64,000 nucleotides of DNA from NCBI RefSeq assembly GCF_014851395.1, contig NW_024040707.1, positions 18,842,457 through 18,906,456 of the forward strand. Direction: 5' to 3'. Below are positions 33,801-44,571 of this stretch, piece after piece (positions within the stretch are counted from its first letter, which is position 1; every line of letters starts with the position of its first letter). Source of the DNA: Micropterus salmoides (taxonomy: Eukaryota; Chordata; Actinopteri; Centrarchiformes; Centrarchidae). The position numbers were made by a program, and so were the translations under genes. The notes below the pieces were generated by a model. The model had not been told where the DNA came from, ran no database searches, and was given only the letters and a program-made list of their open reading frames with translations.

Positions 33801-36800
33801 ACAAGCCAACAAACCTTCTTTCTACACTGTCCTTGTGTGTCAACACTAAAATATCAGTCATTAAATGATTACACCAAATTGTGGAAGGAATCCTCAGACA
33901 AGCTGTGTGTTTGTGTTTCCCCCAAATATGTTTTTAGTTGTAGAGACCGTACAGGGGGGGAAATAACAGAAGGGAGCCTTTCCAGCAGGCATGTAGAATT
34001 AGAGACGCTGGAGAGAAACTGAGCGTGGAGGGATGTTTTCCATGGAAATATAGTACAGAAATCAAGCCTAATCACTGCTTTGTTCCACTGAACAACTCAC
34101 ACGAGGAACAAAGAGACTGCGTTCTAAATATATCTATTTACACCTTTGTTCACACTTGTTGTACACGCTCATGAAAGGTTAATCAAGACCTTTGGTTTTA
34201 CTTGGGCATCGCCCCATGATGTCTTCAATCTTGAGAAAATGTTTCAACATCAACAACAAATGCCATGGTTTATATTTATAGCTATAAAATTACACAGGCT
34301 AATTGCCACCATGATGGCTAACATATGACCCCATGAGCGCGACTGGGTTGTTTATGTTAATCTCTACGCTATATGAACCCTATTGCACTCAGGACATCCG
34401 CAGAAGAGCTAGGAAGAATGGGGGGCTACCCAGGGAGAGTTTACATTGCAGTGAGAGCCTCATCTCAGCCCCACCATACAGCAATCTATATGTTCTACCT
34501 TCATGTTCTTCAGTGACTTGTAAAAGATGTAACTTGGCATATTTCAGGATGACATTCACTGCTTCACAGGGCTTATTACAGCAGGAAGGAAGTGGGAGAG
34601 AGAACAGTTAATCCGCTGTCAGTCACTGAAAACTTGTCATCCATCCCATTTGGCCGGTTGATGCAGCGTCATTGCTGCCTTGTCACAGCCTTGTCGTCAT
34701 AAACACAGGAGCCCAAGCTGAGCAGTAGCAGATGGAGAAAGAGACAGAGCTCCCGCTGCCAGAACACTTGACTTATGACTTATACACAGTTTGTTCCAAC
34801 ATCCCAAACTCCTAAGCAGAAGTGACACCTCTGTACCAGGAGAGGAGGAGCAGAATATTGGCATACCTTTTTATGCCCTGAATGGTCAAACTGTTGCCGG
34901 GTTTCCACAGCCCACTCTACCCAGGAACTTTAGGGTCGCTGCCATAAACAAGGTCACACTACAGTATATACTTCACATTGGCACCATCAGACTTTGTTTG
35001 ATGTGAACAGTTGATCATGATGTTACTACTATGCTTAGCACAAACAAAATGACTTAATGCGTGTCTAGGCATGGTCTAACGAAGTTACTCTATCAGATTA
35101 GCACCCTCTGTCAGGCTGACGGCCTGAGCCAGATCAGGTGTTAAGACTCATTTTACACATGAGAGGGCTTCATTAAACAAACAGAAGTGGGTAGACAGGC
35201 ATGCACGACTTCACATAGACACATAGACACGCAAACACCCCCACTTGAGCAGGGCCTCTCTGTGAAGGGAACTAACCTCACAAACACACAATGGTGGCTG
35301 ACATACTTAATGTTTCATTGACTGTAACAGGAGATGAACACCATCTTACTACACGCTCTTTTATTTGTGCATATTTGTCTTTTTTTGTGTGTATGTGTGT
35401 CCCTCCCTTTTAATCATCTTCATCACTTTTTGTACATTTCCTGCCTCGTATTCTCATGTCAGAGATTTTCCACTACATGACCAAACAATTTCCTCCTTAA
35501 GGCGAAAACAAACAGACTCCTTTTCTGTTCACAATATGGTGTTCTCCGAATTCTGTTTGGATCTTTCCATCCTCCTTCAATCCTTCCATCCCCGGGAACC
35601 TCTTCTCCCCCATTCCCCCCCTTTTCTGTTTGAATAATGACAACCAGCCAGCTTTAACTAGCTCCTTAGCGGCTTTAAACCCAGGAAACGCTGAAAAGCA
35701 CTTAGGACTCTCAGCAATTGTTCCCACATTACTAGAACTGTGCTGATGGGTTATTTCCTGATAACACTCTTGTATCAACACGTATGTCTAATTTGAAGTT
35801 GATTGATTACAGTGGAAGATTGCTTTGCAGTGGTTGGTGCAATTCAGGAAAAACAAACAAACTGGTTTTGTCTTGGACGTTAACAGTTGGGTAAAATTGT
35901 GGAATTATTACTTGTGGTTAAATTTAATTTCCATTAAGCATTAATCAGATTTGGTTCATTCTCCTATTAAATATAGTAGCATCTAGCCAAGCTCAGATTT
36001 ACTCTGCCTTTCTTAAAGAGGTGGTTTGTAGGTTAACGCTATGATAAATCACAATGGTGAAGTAGCCAGGATCAAGCCTTTTTAATACACTCCCCCATTA
36101 GCATAGGCCTCACATTACTTACAGTGTCCAAAGAGTAACTAAATGAAATTGCATGCAGCAACATATCATCGCATGACACTTACAGTACATAATAGACCTA
36201 GTGTTTCCACTAAATTACAGCTAAGGAAGTCTATGTAGAAACCCATGACACAGACACACGCACTGACATATACACAAATACAGATACGATCAATCAGACG
36301 AAGAACTACATTGACATGTAAACATACCACAAGAGGCTCTCTCTTTTCTCTCACTCCCCACACAGAGAATTATTCACCCCTCTTCCCCACTCTCCATCTT
36401 CCTCGTTCCCTCACTTTTCCAGGCTTGTGCTCCGCCCTCTGCAGCCCCTGACACTGCACTCATTCAACCCACATCTACCTTTTTCCACCTCTGCAGATGA
36501 ATAAACACCATCATCATAATCATCATTAACACTATGACGTCAGCACTCTCATGCACACACAACTGTGCATGATAAGTAGGTATGTCGAAACACGCATTCT
36601 TGGGAGTGCATGCAACGGCGCATACATGCGTGCAAATATGCACATGCACACAAATGCATGTAAACACACACACACCCCACTTGGTGGGGTGGAACACAGG
36701 TTTCTTGACATGACATAAACAAATGCTCATTTTGATAGAAAGCACAGCACTTTTAAGGTGGCATGAGTGTGTGTTTTGTACATGTCTACATTTGGGCTAC

Positions 36801-38700
36801 AATCCATCTTCCACTTTCAGTCCTCATTAGGTGAAATATCCAGAGATGATTTCCAACCTGGATTTACTTTGCCTTGGACTTGTTTGTGTTGCATTCATAC
36901 ACTAAAACACTTTAGCTTGATTTTCTCCCAAGGTTTCCTCTGACGCATTCTATTTCAATTTCCAAAGTGGAATTGATATATCTCTATCGTCAATGCTTTT
37001 TAGTGTTTTTCCAGCCGCAGCTCTTTACCCGTCACTACCAGTTTGTGTAACCCTGTCTAACTCCATCTTCTGGGGTTTACAGAGTGATGCTGATGATTCA
37101 GGGAGATCTGTCTAAACAAATACCTGCAGCTTATCCTGTGGTTAATCAGCTGTCATTCTTGCTCGCTACTGTTCCTGATTGTTAAAAATCTGTAATGCAT
37201 AAAGACATGCAAGTAACCATGGCCAGAGGAACTCACTATAGGCAGCCTCACAGCAAAACTGAGCTAATGGGGTCCGAGAGACCCCCTACACCTCCCACCC
37301 TCTGCGCATTGTGTATAGCCTGTACCCTCCCTTTCACCTCCAAGTATCAATCAAGTACAGAGCACACAGCTGGTCATGCACGGCAGCTTGATGATTATAC
37401 TTTGCCTGGAGTACCAGTAACCAACAATTACTCCTTTGCTGGAATACCACCTTATCCCAGGTTTGCTGTGAGTTTGTGGTAATGTTATCAAAGTAAAATT
37501 TATTTAGGAACATGTCAACATGTAAGCACAATGTCAACTAAAAAGTCTCACAACAAGATGCCCCAAGACAGAACCTGCAGATTGAGTAATAGTTTGGTTT
37601 GGGTTTATTCTGTAATGTAACAATATATACATGTGTATACACAGCAAATATAGATATTCCACCCGTATAGACCACAGATTCAGTATGTATGGGATATGCA
37701 AAGAAAATTTTAATTTAATTAAATTTAATTGTTACATTTCGAGGAACACCCTCATTCGCCTTTTGGTCGAGAGTCAGATGAGTATATTGATACCACTTTC
37801 ATGTTGCAACTATGAAAATACTGCCAGCAGCCAGCTAACCTAGCTAAGCACAAGATGGGCTGGAAACAGGGGAAACAACTGGTGCCATCCAAAGGTAATA
37901 AAATTCACCTACCACAACTAATGAACTAATGAATATACCTTTTGTTTGTTTAATCCGTATAAAAACTAAAGTGTAAAAATGACTAAAAAAGAACTACAGG
38001 AAATTATTGCGTCTAGCCAAGAAATACTGTGGCACACGGCTTTTACAGTTGTTGTTTTTTTTTACAGATTAAACAAACCTAAGATAACAAATATAACCTG
38101 TTAATTAGAGAGCTTTAGAGGTGCTGGTAGTTTTTTTGTTTTACCTTTGGATGCCAGACTAGCTGTTTCTGTAACTGTCTTCTTGTCTTTATGCTAGGCA
38201 GAGCTAACCAGCTGCTGCCATCTGCAGCTAGATTTAACAGACAAGTATGAGAATGGTTGTAATCTTCTTATCTAACTCTCTGTAAGAAAGTGAATATACA
38301 TTTTCCCCTAAATTATTCCTTTAAACAGTAAACTATCAATACCATGAAGCACAAAATAAGATTCAAATAAAGCATGACAGAATAAAAACATAGTCAGTTT
38401 CAATTATATGGGCCAATTAAATTGCACAATTCTAACAATATCCTTCACAATCTGTTCATCATGTACCCTATATCCTTAGACCGTTTTATAATGTGAATTT
38501 TGTTCCTCTAATTACACAATAATAATAACAACAAAGGATGAAACCAAGGGCTTTTGGGCCCCTGGGGGTATGGGGTCCCAAAAAATGAGCACTTATACAC
38601 ATTCAGATGCACACACATACAGAGAAACGGATCCACACCGTTAAAACCTTTGCTGTGAAAAAACAACTGGCAGCAGGGTTGCCATTAAGTTACTGTAAAT
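27820..38700. other. 10.9-kb gene-free stretch, mostly single-copy-looking
   Basis: No exon of a known family was recognised on either strand, and open frames are short and unlike any protein I know. A poly(A) run at 29362-29379, a poly-C tract (31554-31563) and CA/TG-rich stretches near 29775 and 36640-36680 are the only clear low-complexity items. It may hold regulatory DNA or long non-coding RNA, which cannot be judged from sequence alone. Confidence 0.5.
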
Positions 38701-38769
38701 GTTTTGTACTGCACTGAGAGAGAGATCATTTCTCTCTAGGTAGCACCACCCTGGATCACAGTGTTGTTA

Positions 38770-39713
38770 AGCCAATTGCGCTCTATGAAAGTGAAGTTGG
38801 GGTCCACTCAGTCATCAGAACTACAACAGATCGGAGAACCATCCCACTGAGACCCTACACGCAGAATTTTGCAGAAACATTCTACACAAAGAAAGTCTCC
38901 TACAAATGCTTGTATGGCAGAATTAGGTTAGTTAGTTTCCACTGATAAATGAAACCCAAAAAAAAGCACCTCACTTTCTGATGCACCTCTCATCAAGTCC
39001 CCTAGACTCCCTCCAATTCAAAGATCTTAAAACCCAAGAGCTGAACCTGAAAATAGTCCCTTCTGTCAGCTAGTCCTGAGACTGACAAATCCTGCAACAT
39101 GTCACACACACACTAGAATGTTATCTGGCCCTAAACAGAGATTATGAAATGGCTGGATATCTCTCTACTATCAGTCCTGGTTACCAAAAGAATATAGAGC
39201 ATGTGAGCTCTGTACAACAGGTGAAGTGGTGACATGTTTTTTCCTGAAATGTGGGGTGGTGATGGTGCAGTGGATAAGACACATTCCTTTGGTGTGAGAG
39301 ACCCGGGTTCAGTTCCCACTGTGACCCATCCACATCCCTGAACAAGACACTTAACCCCTAGTTGCTCCAGAGGGGTGCGACCTCTGACATAAATAGCAGT
39401 TGTAAGTCGCTTTGGATAAAAGCGTCAGCTAAATGAATAAATGTAAATATAGAAGCTTATTATAGAGCAATATTTTGAGAAATTTCATCTATTAATACCG
39501 GATTTCAACAAGAACTTGAAGATAACAATAAAGTAAGAATAATTCTAGGAGAAGGACACATGGCAATATGTGTTTGTTTTTGTAATTTATATGATGAATC
39601 GTCTTGATTGGATTAATCTTGTGATGTAAACTTTTTTAATTTTGGCGCAACCTGGCTTCACTGTTTAAATGAAACATTCATGGCAATAAAACACACTGAA
39701 CTGAACTGAACTG
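38770..39713 (+). pseudogene. LINE (non-LTR retrotransposon) copy A, 3' part, split by a SINE
   Basis: Frame-broken plus-strand remnants of a LINE ORF2 C-terminal region, for example YESEVGVHSV (from a YGSEVWGP-like motif), CRNILHTKKVS-like text, and after the SINE a stretch reading NKVRIILGEG. It ends in a 3' UTR with GGCAATAAAACACACTGAAC and a short (CTGAA)n tail at 39693-39713, typical of LINE 3' ends. The copy is interrupted at about 39253-39452 by the SINE. Clade not assigned. Confidence 0.6.
39253..39452 (+). mobile_element. tRNA-derived SINE with LINE-like tail
   Basis: The head has an A box (TGGTGCAGTGG, 39263-39273) and a B box (GGTTCAGTTCC, 39306-39316). The body has CCCTGAACAAGACACTTAAC and CCTAGTTGCTCCAGAGG, and the tail is TGTAAGTCGCTTTGGATAAA then AGCGTCAGCTAAATGAATAA. 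All are features of the tRNA-type fish SINE that shares its tail with L2/CR1-like LINEs. Inserted into LINE copy A. Confidence 0.85.
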
Positions 39714-40860
39714 AGAGAGAGAGAAATCCCCAGTCCAATTCTCTTCAATCTATTTATCAATGAATTAGCGAAGCAATTACAGAGCTTCACGGCACTTGGC
39801 CTCACCCTGAATGACACAGATGACAGATGTATGCAGATGACTTAGTGTTGCTTTCACCTACTAAAGAAGGCTTACAGCAGCACCTTAATCTCCTGCAGGG
39901 ATTCTGTCAGACCTGGGCCAACACAGCAAAGACTAAGATGATGATGATCTTTCAGAAGCAATCCAGAAATCACACAGTATTTGTATTTGGACACCACTAA
40001 ATTAAAACATACAAAAACCTACACTTACCTTGGCCTCAACATTACATACACAGGAAACCTCAACATGGCTGTGAAAGATCTGTGGGACTAAGCAAGGAAA
40101 GCTTTCTATGCAATAAAAGAAACATTAAAATCTATACTCCAAGTGAAATCTTTTCCTATTTGTGCTAGAATCTATACTTCTATATAGTAGCAAAATTTGG
40201 GAACCAAAACTAAATAATACATTTGACAAATGGGACAAAACAATCAAATAATCTTTCTTCTGTAAGAGCGTCCTGCAGGTGCAGAGAAAAACACCAAATA
40301 ATCTGTGCAGAGCAGAGCTCGGCCACTACCCCTTCTTACTAAAAATACAAAAAAGATCAATTAAATTTTACAATCACTTAAAATTAATTAACCCCCAGAA
40401 ATACCATCACAAAGCCCTAACATACCAGGAGCTGAAACCAAAGAAGAGTCCCCTCATCCAGCTGGTCCTGAGGCTCTTAGCAGTAACATGTTTCCACCAG
40501 CCTCGGGACAGCAACACTAAGCAGACCAAATCAAATTATCAACAACCAAAACACAAAGTAAATTATAATTTCATCTGGCCTTAAAAAGAGAATTCACACT
40601 GGCAAATTACCTGAGCATGTCCTAAAAAAAATGTCCTAAACTAAGAAAAGTGTTGACAACATACAGACTGAGTGAACACAGCCTGGCCATAGAAAAAGTG
40701 TCGCCACAGACAGAGCTGGCTACCAGAAGAGGAGAGACTCTGCTCCCAGTGTGACAGAGGACAGGTAGAGACAGAGCTGCACTTTCTAACCTCGTGTCCT
40801 AAATATTAAACCATAACAGAAAAACACTTCCCAAACATTTCCCAAATATACCCAAAATTC
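39714..40860 (+). pseudogene. LINE copy B: reverse-transcriptase and C-terminal remnants
   Basis: Plus-strand, broken by stops and frameshifts. Near 39740-39790 it reads SPILFNLFINELAKQL, then the reverse-transcriptase YADDLVLLSPTKEGLQQHL core (about 39829-39890), then FCQTW. A frame at 40279-40584 contains CRAELGHYPFLLKIQKRSIK, and 40620-40800 has the C-terminal RLSEHSLAIEK and CDRGQVETE-like region. It is a second, 5'-truncated copy of the same LINE type as copy A, starting right behind copy A's tail. Confidence 0.65.
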
Positions 40861-42540
40861 AAAAACACACAAAAAAGATTTTGTTTATTATTTTTCACCA
40901 CACCAATTCAGTTAACAGTGTCAACATCACAAATCCAAACATTTTTATATTTATGAAAACAAGACAACAAATAATGAAGAAATGTGAAATAAAATATATA
41001 AATAAAACTTCCAAAGGTATTTCCTCATTTCCTCTTATCATAATGTGGACCATAAACATAAAAATCTCCAAGACCTGAACTAACCCCTCAGCCAGCCAAA
41101 ACATCCCAACTTGGAACATGCAAACAGTTGTATATGTAGTTTCAGAAATAGAACACAAATAACACAGAGAGAATGACTGAATAAAAAAAAATACAAGGTG
41201 TAAAAGAAAAATGTAAAAGAACAATTGAGACAATCAAAAATAATTTCAGAGTGAGAGAATGGAAGAGGGGTTCGGACGTTGCTACTCTGTAAGAGAGCGA
41301 GGAAGGGAGAAGGAGGGAGAGATTGCGAGGGAGAAAGAATTAGAAGAATGAGATAAGCTGTTGTTTTGATAAATAAACTGTGTGTGAGTAATGGGATTGG
41401 GTAAGCGTGCCATCTTAAATGAAGTTCCACTTAAAGTCCATGAGTCTCCTCAGCAGTGTGGATATTTGTGGATTGACTGTTTTGTTGGTGATTTGTTCAC
41501 CTGACAGTTGCCTATTTCAATGTTTGAGGGACCTGAGTAGCCCTTACAAGTCCTTACATGACAGTATGGCAGTGGCAAATTAGTCATGTGCATCTGTAAT
41601 CAACTGACTATGGGCTTTCAATCTTCAGTTTACCAATCAGCACAAACCAACATTCTGTATACTTCTTGAAGTCCCATGTACACTTAATATTTCTTTTAAA
41701 AGATTTAAGGAGAAAAAATTATTCACGCCACATGAATGCACCATGCTGTCGGCTCTTGTGCTTAATAATACATGTTGGCCTCCATTTGTCCAAATTTCTC
41801 TTCTTTTCTTACTTCTAATAAACCAATAGACTATCTACTACTACTACTTCTAATGGTAATTCTTCTTCTTCTTTTTCTTCTCCGTACATATTCAATGTAG
41901 TAATGAAATGCGCTCTGAAGAGCCTTTTGTCCACTTGAGCTACTGTAGAAACATGGCGATGTCCATGTTAGGGGGACCCGCGGTGTATGTAGATCAAAAT
42001 GACATAACATTTTGAAATGACACAACACTAAGTAGTCCCATTAATACACCCACAGATTCTGCTCTGTGGCCTTTACAGCACTCTCAGCATGTCAAAATCA
42101 ATGTAATTAATAGAGGTGTGAGAAAAACAGAAGCAATAAGTTACAGCAAAGCAACAGTTATATTATAAATAACTTTGCCTTAAAGGTTGTCTTCAGTATT
42201 TTTCAATCTGGACCTTATTTTTGACATTTTGGGTCTTTGGGTCAACTGGTCGAGTACTGAGTGAGCATATTGCAGTCAACAGCAGCAACACAGGGCTGCA
42301 ATGTAATCCTTGTGGGCAATTGTGCCCCCATTAAAGTACGCCTAATAAAGTGCTTGTTTTTGCCTCTGACAGGCTCAGAATGTTATTATTAAGTAATTTT
42401 CTCGGGATCTCAAGATAACAAAGCAATAGTTTAACACAGGGGTCAGCAGGAACATTTTATATTATTGATAATTTCATGCTGATTACAGGATTCTCAGACA
42501 ATGGGTTGCATATTTGATACTCACTTAAAGGGATACTATA
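40861..42540. other. Intergenic, no gene seen
   Basis: AT-rich spacer. Its start may still be LINE 3' sequence. A CTACTA/CTTCTT low-complexity run lies at 41833-41880. No recognisable coding sequence. Confidence 0.5.
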
Positions 42541-42559
42541 CGATTCTGCTGTTGGTTGG

Positions 42560-43200
42560 GTGTGTTTTGTATTTGTTTCTGTGTTCATTCCCTGCAATTG
42601 TGTTTGCTCTTCGCTGTAGTGTGTTACTTTGGTCATTTGCTTATTAGTCAGGTTTACTTGTTATGAGTTCATCAGTGTTTCTAGTCTTGTTCTACTGTCT
42701 CTAATGTTCTTTACTTCTTTAGGTTTTGTCAGCAAGTCACTTATGTTGTCTGTGTTATGTTTCATTTTGTGACATTGTTCCTTGTGGTTTTCTGTTAGCT
42801 TTAATTTCTGTTTGCAGTTGGTCTGCCCTAGTGCCTCTTGTTTTGTTTTACGTCCTGTGCTTGTCTCTAATTGTCTGAGTAGTGTCACCTGTGTGCAACT
42901 AGTTTCTACCTCACCTGTGTATTTAAGTGGGTATCTGTCTTTGAGTGGTTGGCTGTTCATTGTAGATGTTTTGAGGATTTTGTGTGTGTACCAGTGTTTC
43001 CAGTGTGGATTTTGTTTGTGTTTATTTCTTACGTGTAGCCTCCAGTGTAATCTCCTGTGTAGTTTCCAATGTAGTCTCTTGTTTCCCGGTTTCTTGTGGA
43101 CTACTCTCTCACTTTTCTGACTTTGTTTTCACCTGCACTGTAAGTTTTCACCACTGTGTCTGCATTTGGATCCTAAACCTCTGATTCCAGCGTTCAGCCA
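42560..43200 (+). mobile_element. Possible solo LTR of a fish Gypsy-type LTR retrotransposon
   Basis: The pattern is that of fish Ty3/Gypsy LTRs: a T/G-rich body, TCACCTGTGT and CTACCTCACCTGTGTATTTA (TATA-like TATTTAAG near 42918), then TTGGCTGTTCATTG, ending near GTCTGCATTTGGATCCTAAA. No gag or pol, and no second LTR, is seen. Exact ends and target duplication were not found, so the call is tentative. Short degenerate CCAGTGTA/CCTGTGTA units repeat at 42990-43080. Confidence 0.4.
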
Positions 43201-43759
43201 CCTGCAGAGAGTTTGCTGATGTTTGAGTTCAACTCCCTTCACTGCTCCTTCAGAAGCTCTGTCCCCCAAATTCATGGACGCATGTTGCCATGGCAACCAG
43301 TGCTACGCTGTTGAAAATGTCAGAATCCACAGAGTCTGCTGGCTGAGCGCACGTTAGCCTCAATAAGGTGGCATGTTTTTGCAGTACTGTAGAAGGTGTG
43401 ACATCAAGCCTGTTAATGTTTAAATATGTATTGAAGCAAATTATTTTTATAAGCCGAAGTCTAAGCCACGGAATCTAGTTTATGTATCGGTAGGATTATT
43501 GAGAGTAACTTCAACAGTTACAATTAGTGAACAAACCTCATCAAATGAACAACATGTAAGCACACAAACGCAACGTCCAAAACACAACAGAATATAAAAG
43601 TAGCAAGAGCACACAAAAACCAGAGCGTTAGTGACCCATGAGGAAATATTCACTGAATTAACAAAAAGTGTATTGGGTTAGAATCGCAAAGTATCCCTCT
43701 AAGACCAATTTGACTTTTCATTTCCCCATCATTCCCAGGCAGAGGTGCTTCTCATTCAA

Positions 43760-43834
43760 GGGAATCCATTTAGACATTTCCTGCTATTTCGGAACCTTTG
43801 AAATAGCTGTCGGGAAATGTGGGATTGGATTCCC
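43760..43834 (+). other. 75-nt strong imperfect hairpin
   Basis: GGGAATCCA at the left pairs with TGGATTCCC at the right. CATTTCC pairs with GGAAATG and CTATTTC with GAAATAG around a loop of about 8 nt, with two small internal loops. The size resembles a microRNA precursor, but decayed MITEs and foldbacks can look the same. The mirror strand also folds. Confidence 0.5.
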
Positions 43835-43885
43835 CTGAATGTCTTTCCCAGAAGAGGTTATTAAAAAACACACAAAAGATTCTTT

Positions 43886-43956
43886 GAAAATAGGGATTGA
43901 ACACAGAATCCTTAGAAAATGACTCCTGTGCTCTACCAACTGAGCTAAATTATCCC
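43886..43956 (-). repeat. tRNA-like relic (tRNA pseudogene or SINE head)
   Basis: On the minus strand it has a perfect A box and D arm (TAGCTCAGTTGGTAGAGC, 43947-43930) and a B box-like GTGTTCAATCCC (43904-43893). The anticodon loop reads GTCATTT (would-be CAT), but the anticodon, T and acceptor stems do not pair well, so it is unlikely to be a working tRNA. Confidence 0.6.
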
Positions 43957-44548
43957 ATTATCATGGGAAAGCAACATTCAATATCTCAAGATCTCAAGAT
44001 ATTTATCCCGTTATGACTGGAAAACGGAATTTAAAAAATATTTGAATGGATGTAGGGCTTTAGTAGATAAATAGGCAATCATCTATGGAATTTGATTCAA
44101 CTTAAGTAATGCAAACAAACAATTGCACAGATTTATGAATTAAATATGATTGATACCAAATAATTGGTAAGGAACAATTCGAGGAAGAAAATAACTTATC
44201 CAGGTTCACATGTGCAGTTCATGTAAAACTGCTCTTCCCAAAATGCCAAAAATACTGCATGATAATGCTGCTTAAGGTACTTTGAATGGTTTATTAGCAG
44301 TAAAGTGTTGTATTTTAGGAATGCATAATAGTTCTGTTAAAAAAACATCAATGGAGTGTAATTTAACAAATTTTCTTTTGTATTAACAGTAAAGCACTGC
44401 ATTTAAAAATAACTTGTTAATATTGTTGAAATCTTGCTGTCAGTTAGACTGCAGTTATTTTCAGTGCACCTTAACGCATGGAAGTGCAGATATAGAGATA
44501 ATATACATAAAGATGCAATATGTATACTGCATGGTCTGCTGCCTGTAC

Positions 44549-44571
44549 ACACACACACACACACACACACC
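44549..44571. repeat. (AC)n microsatellite
   Basis: Uninterrupted AC run. Confidence 0.9.

Noticed and set aside
43886..43956. Working tRNA gene on the minus strand
   Set aside because: Anticodon, T and acceptor stems do not pair properly despite good A-box and D-arm sequence.
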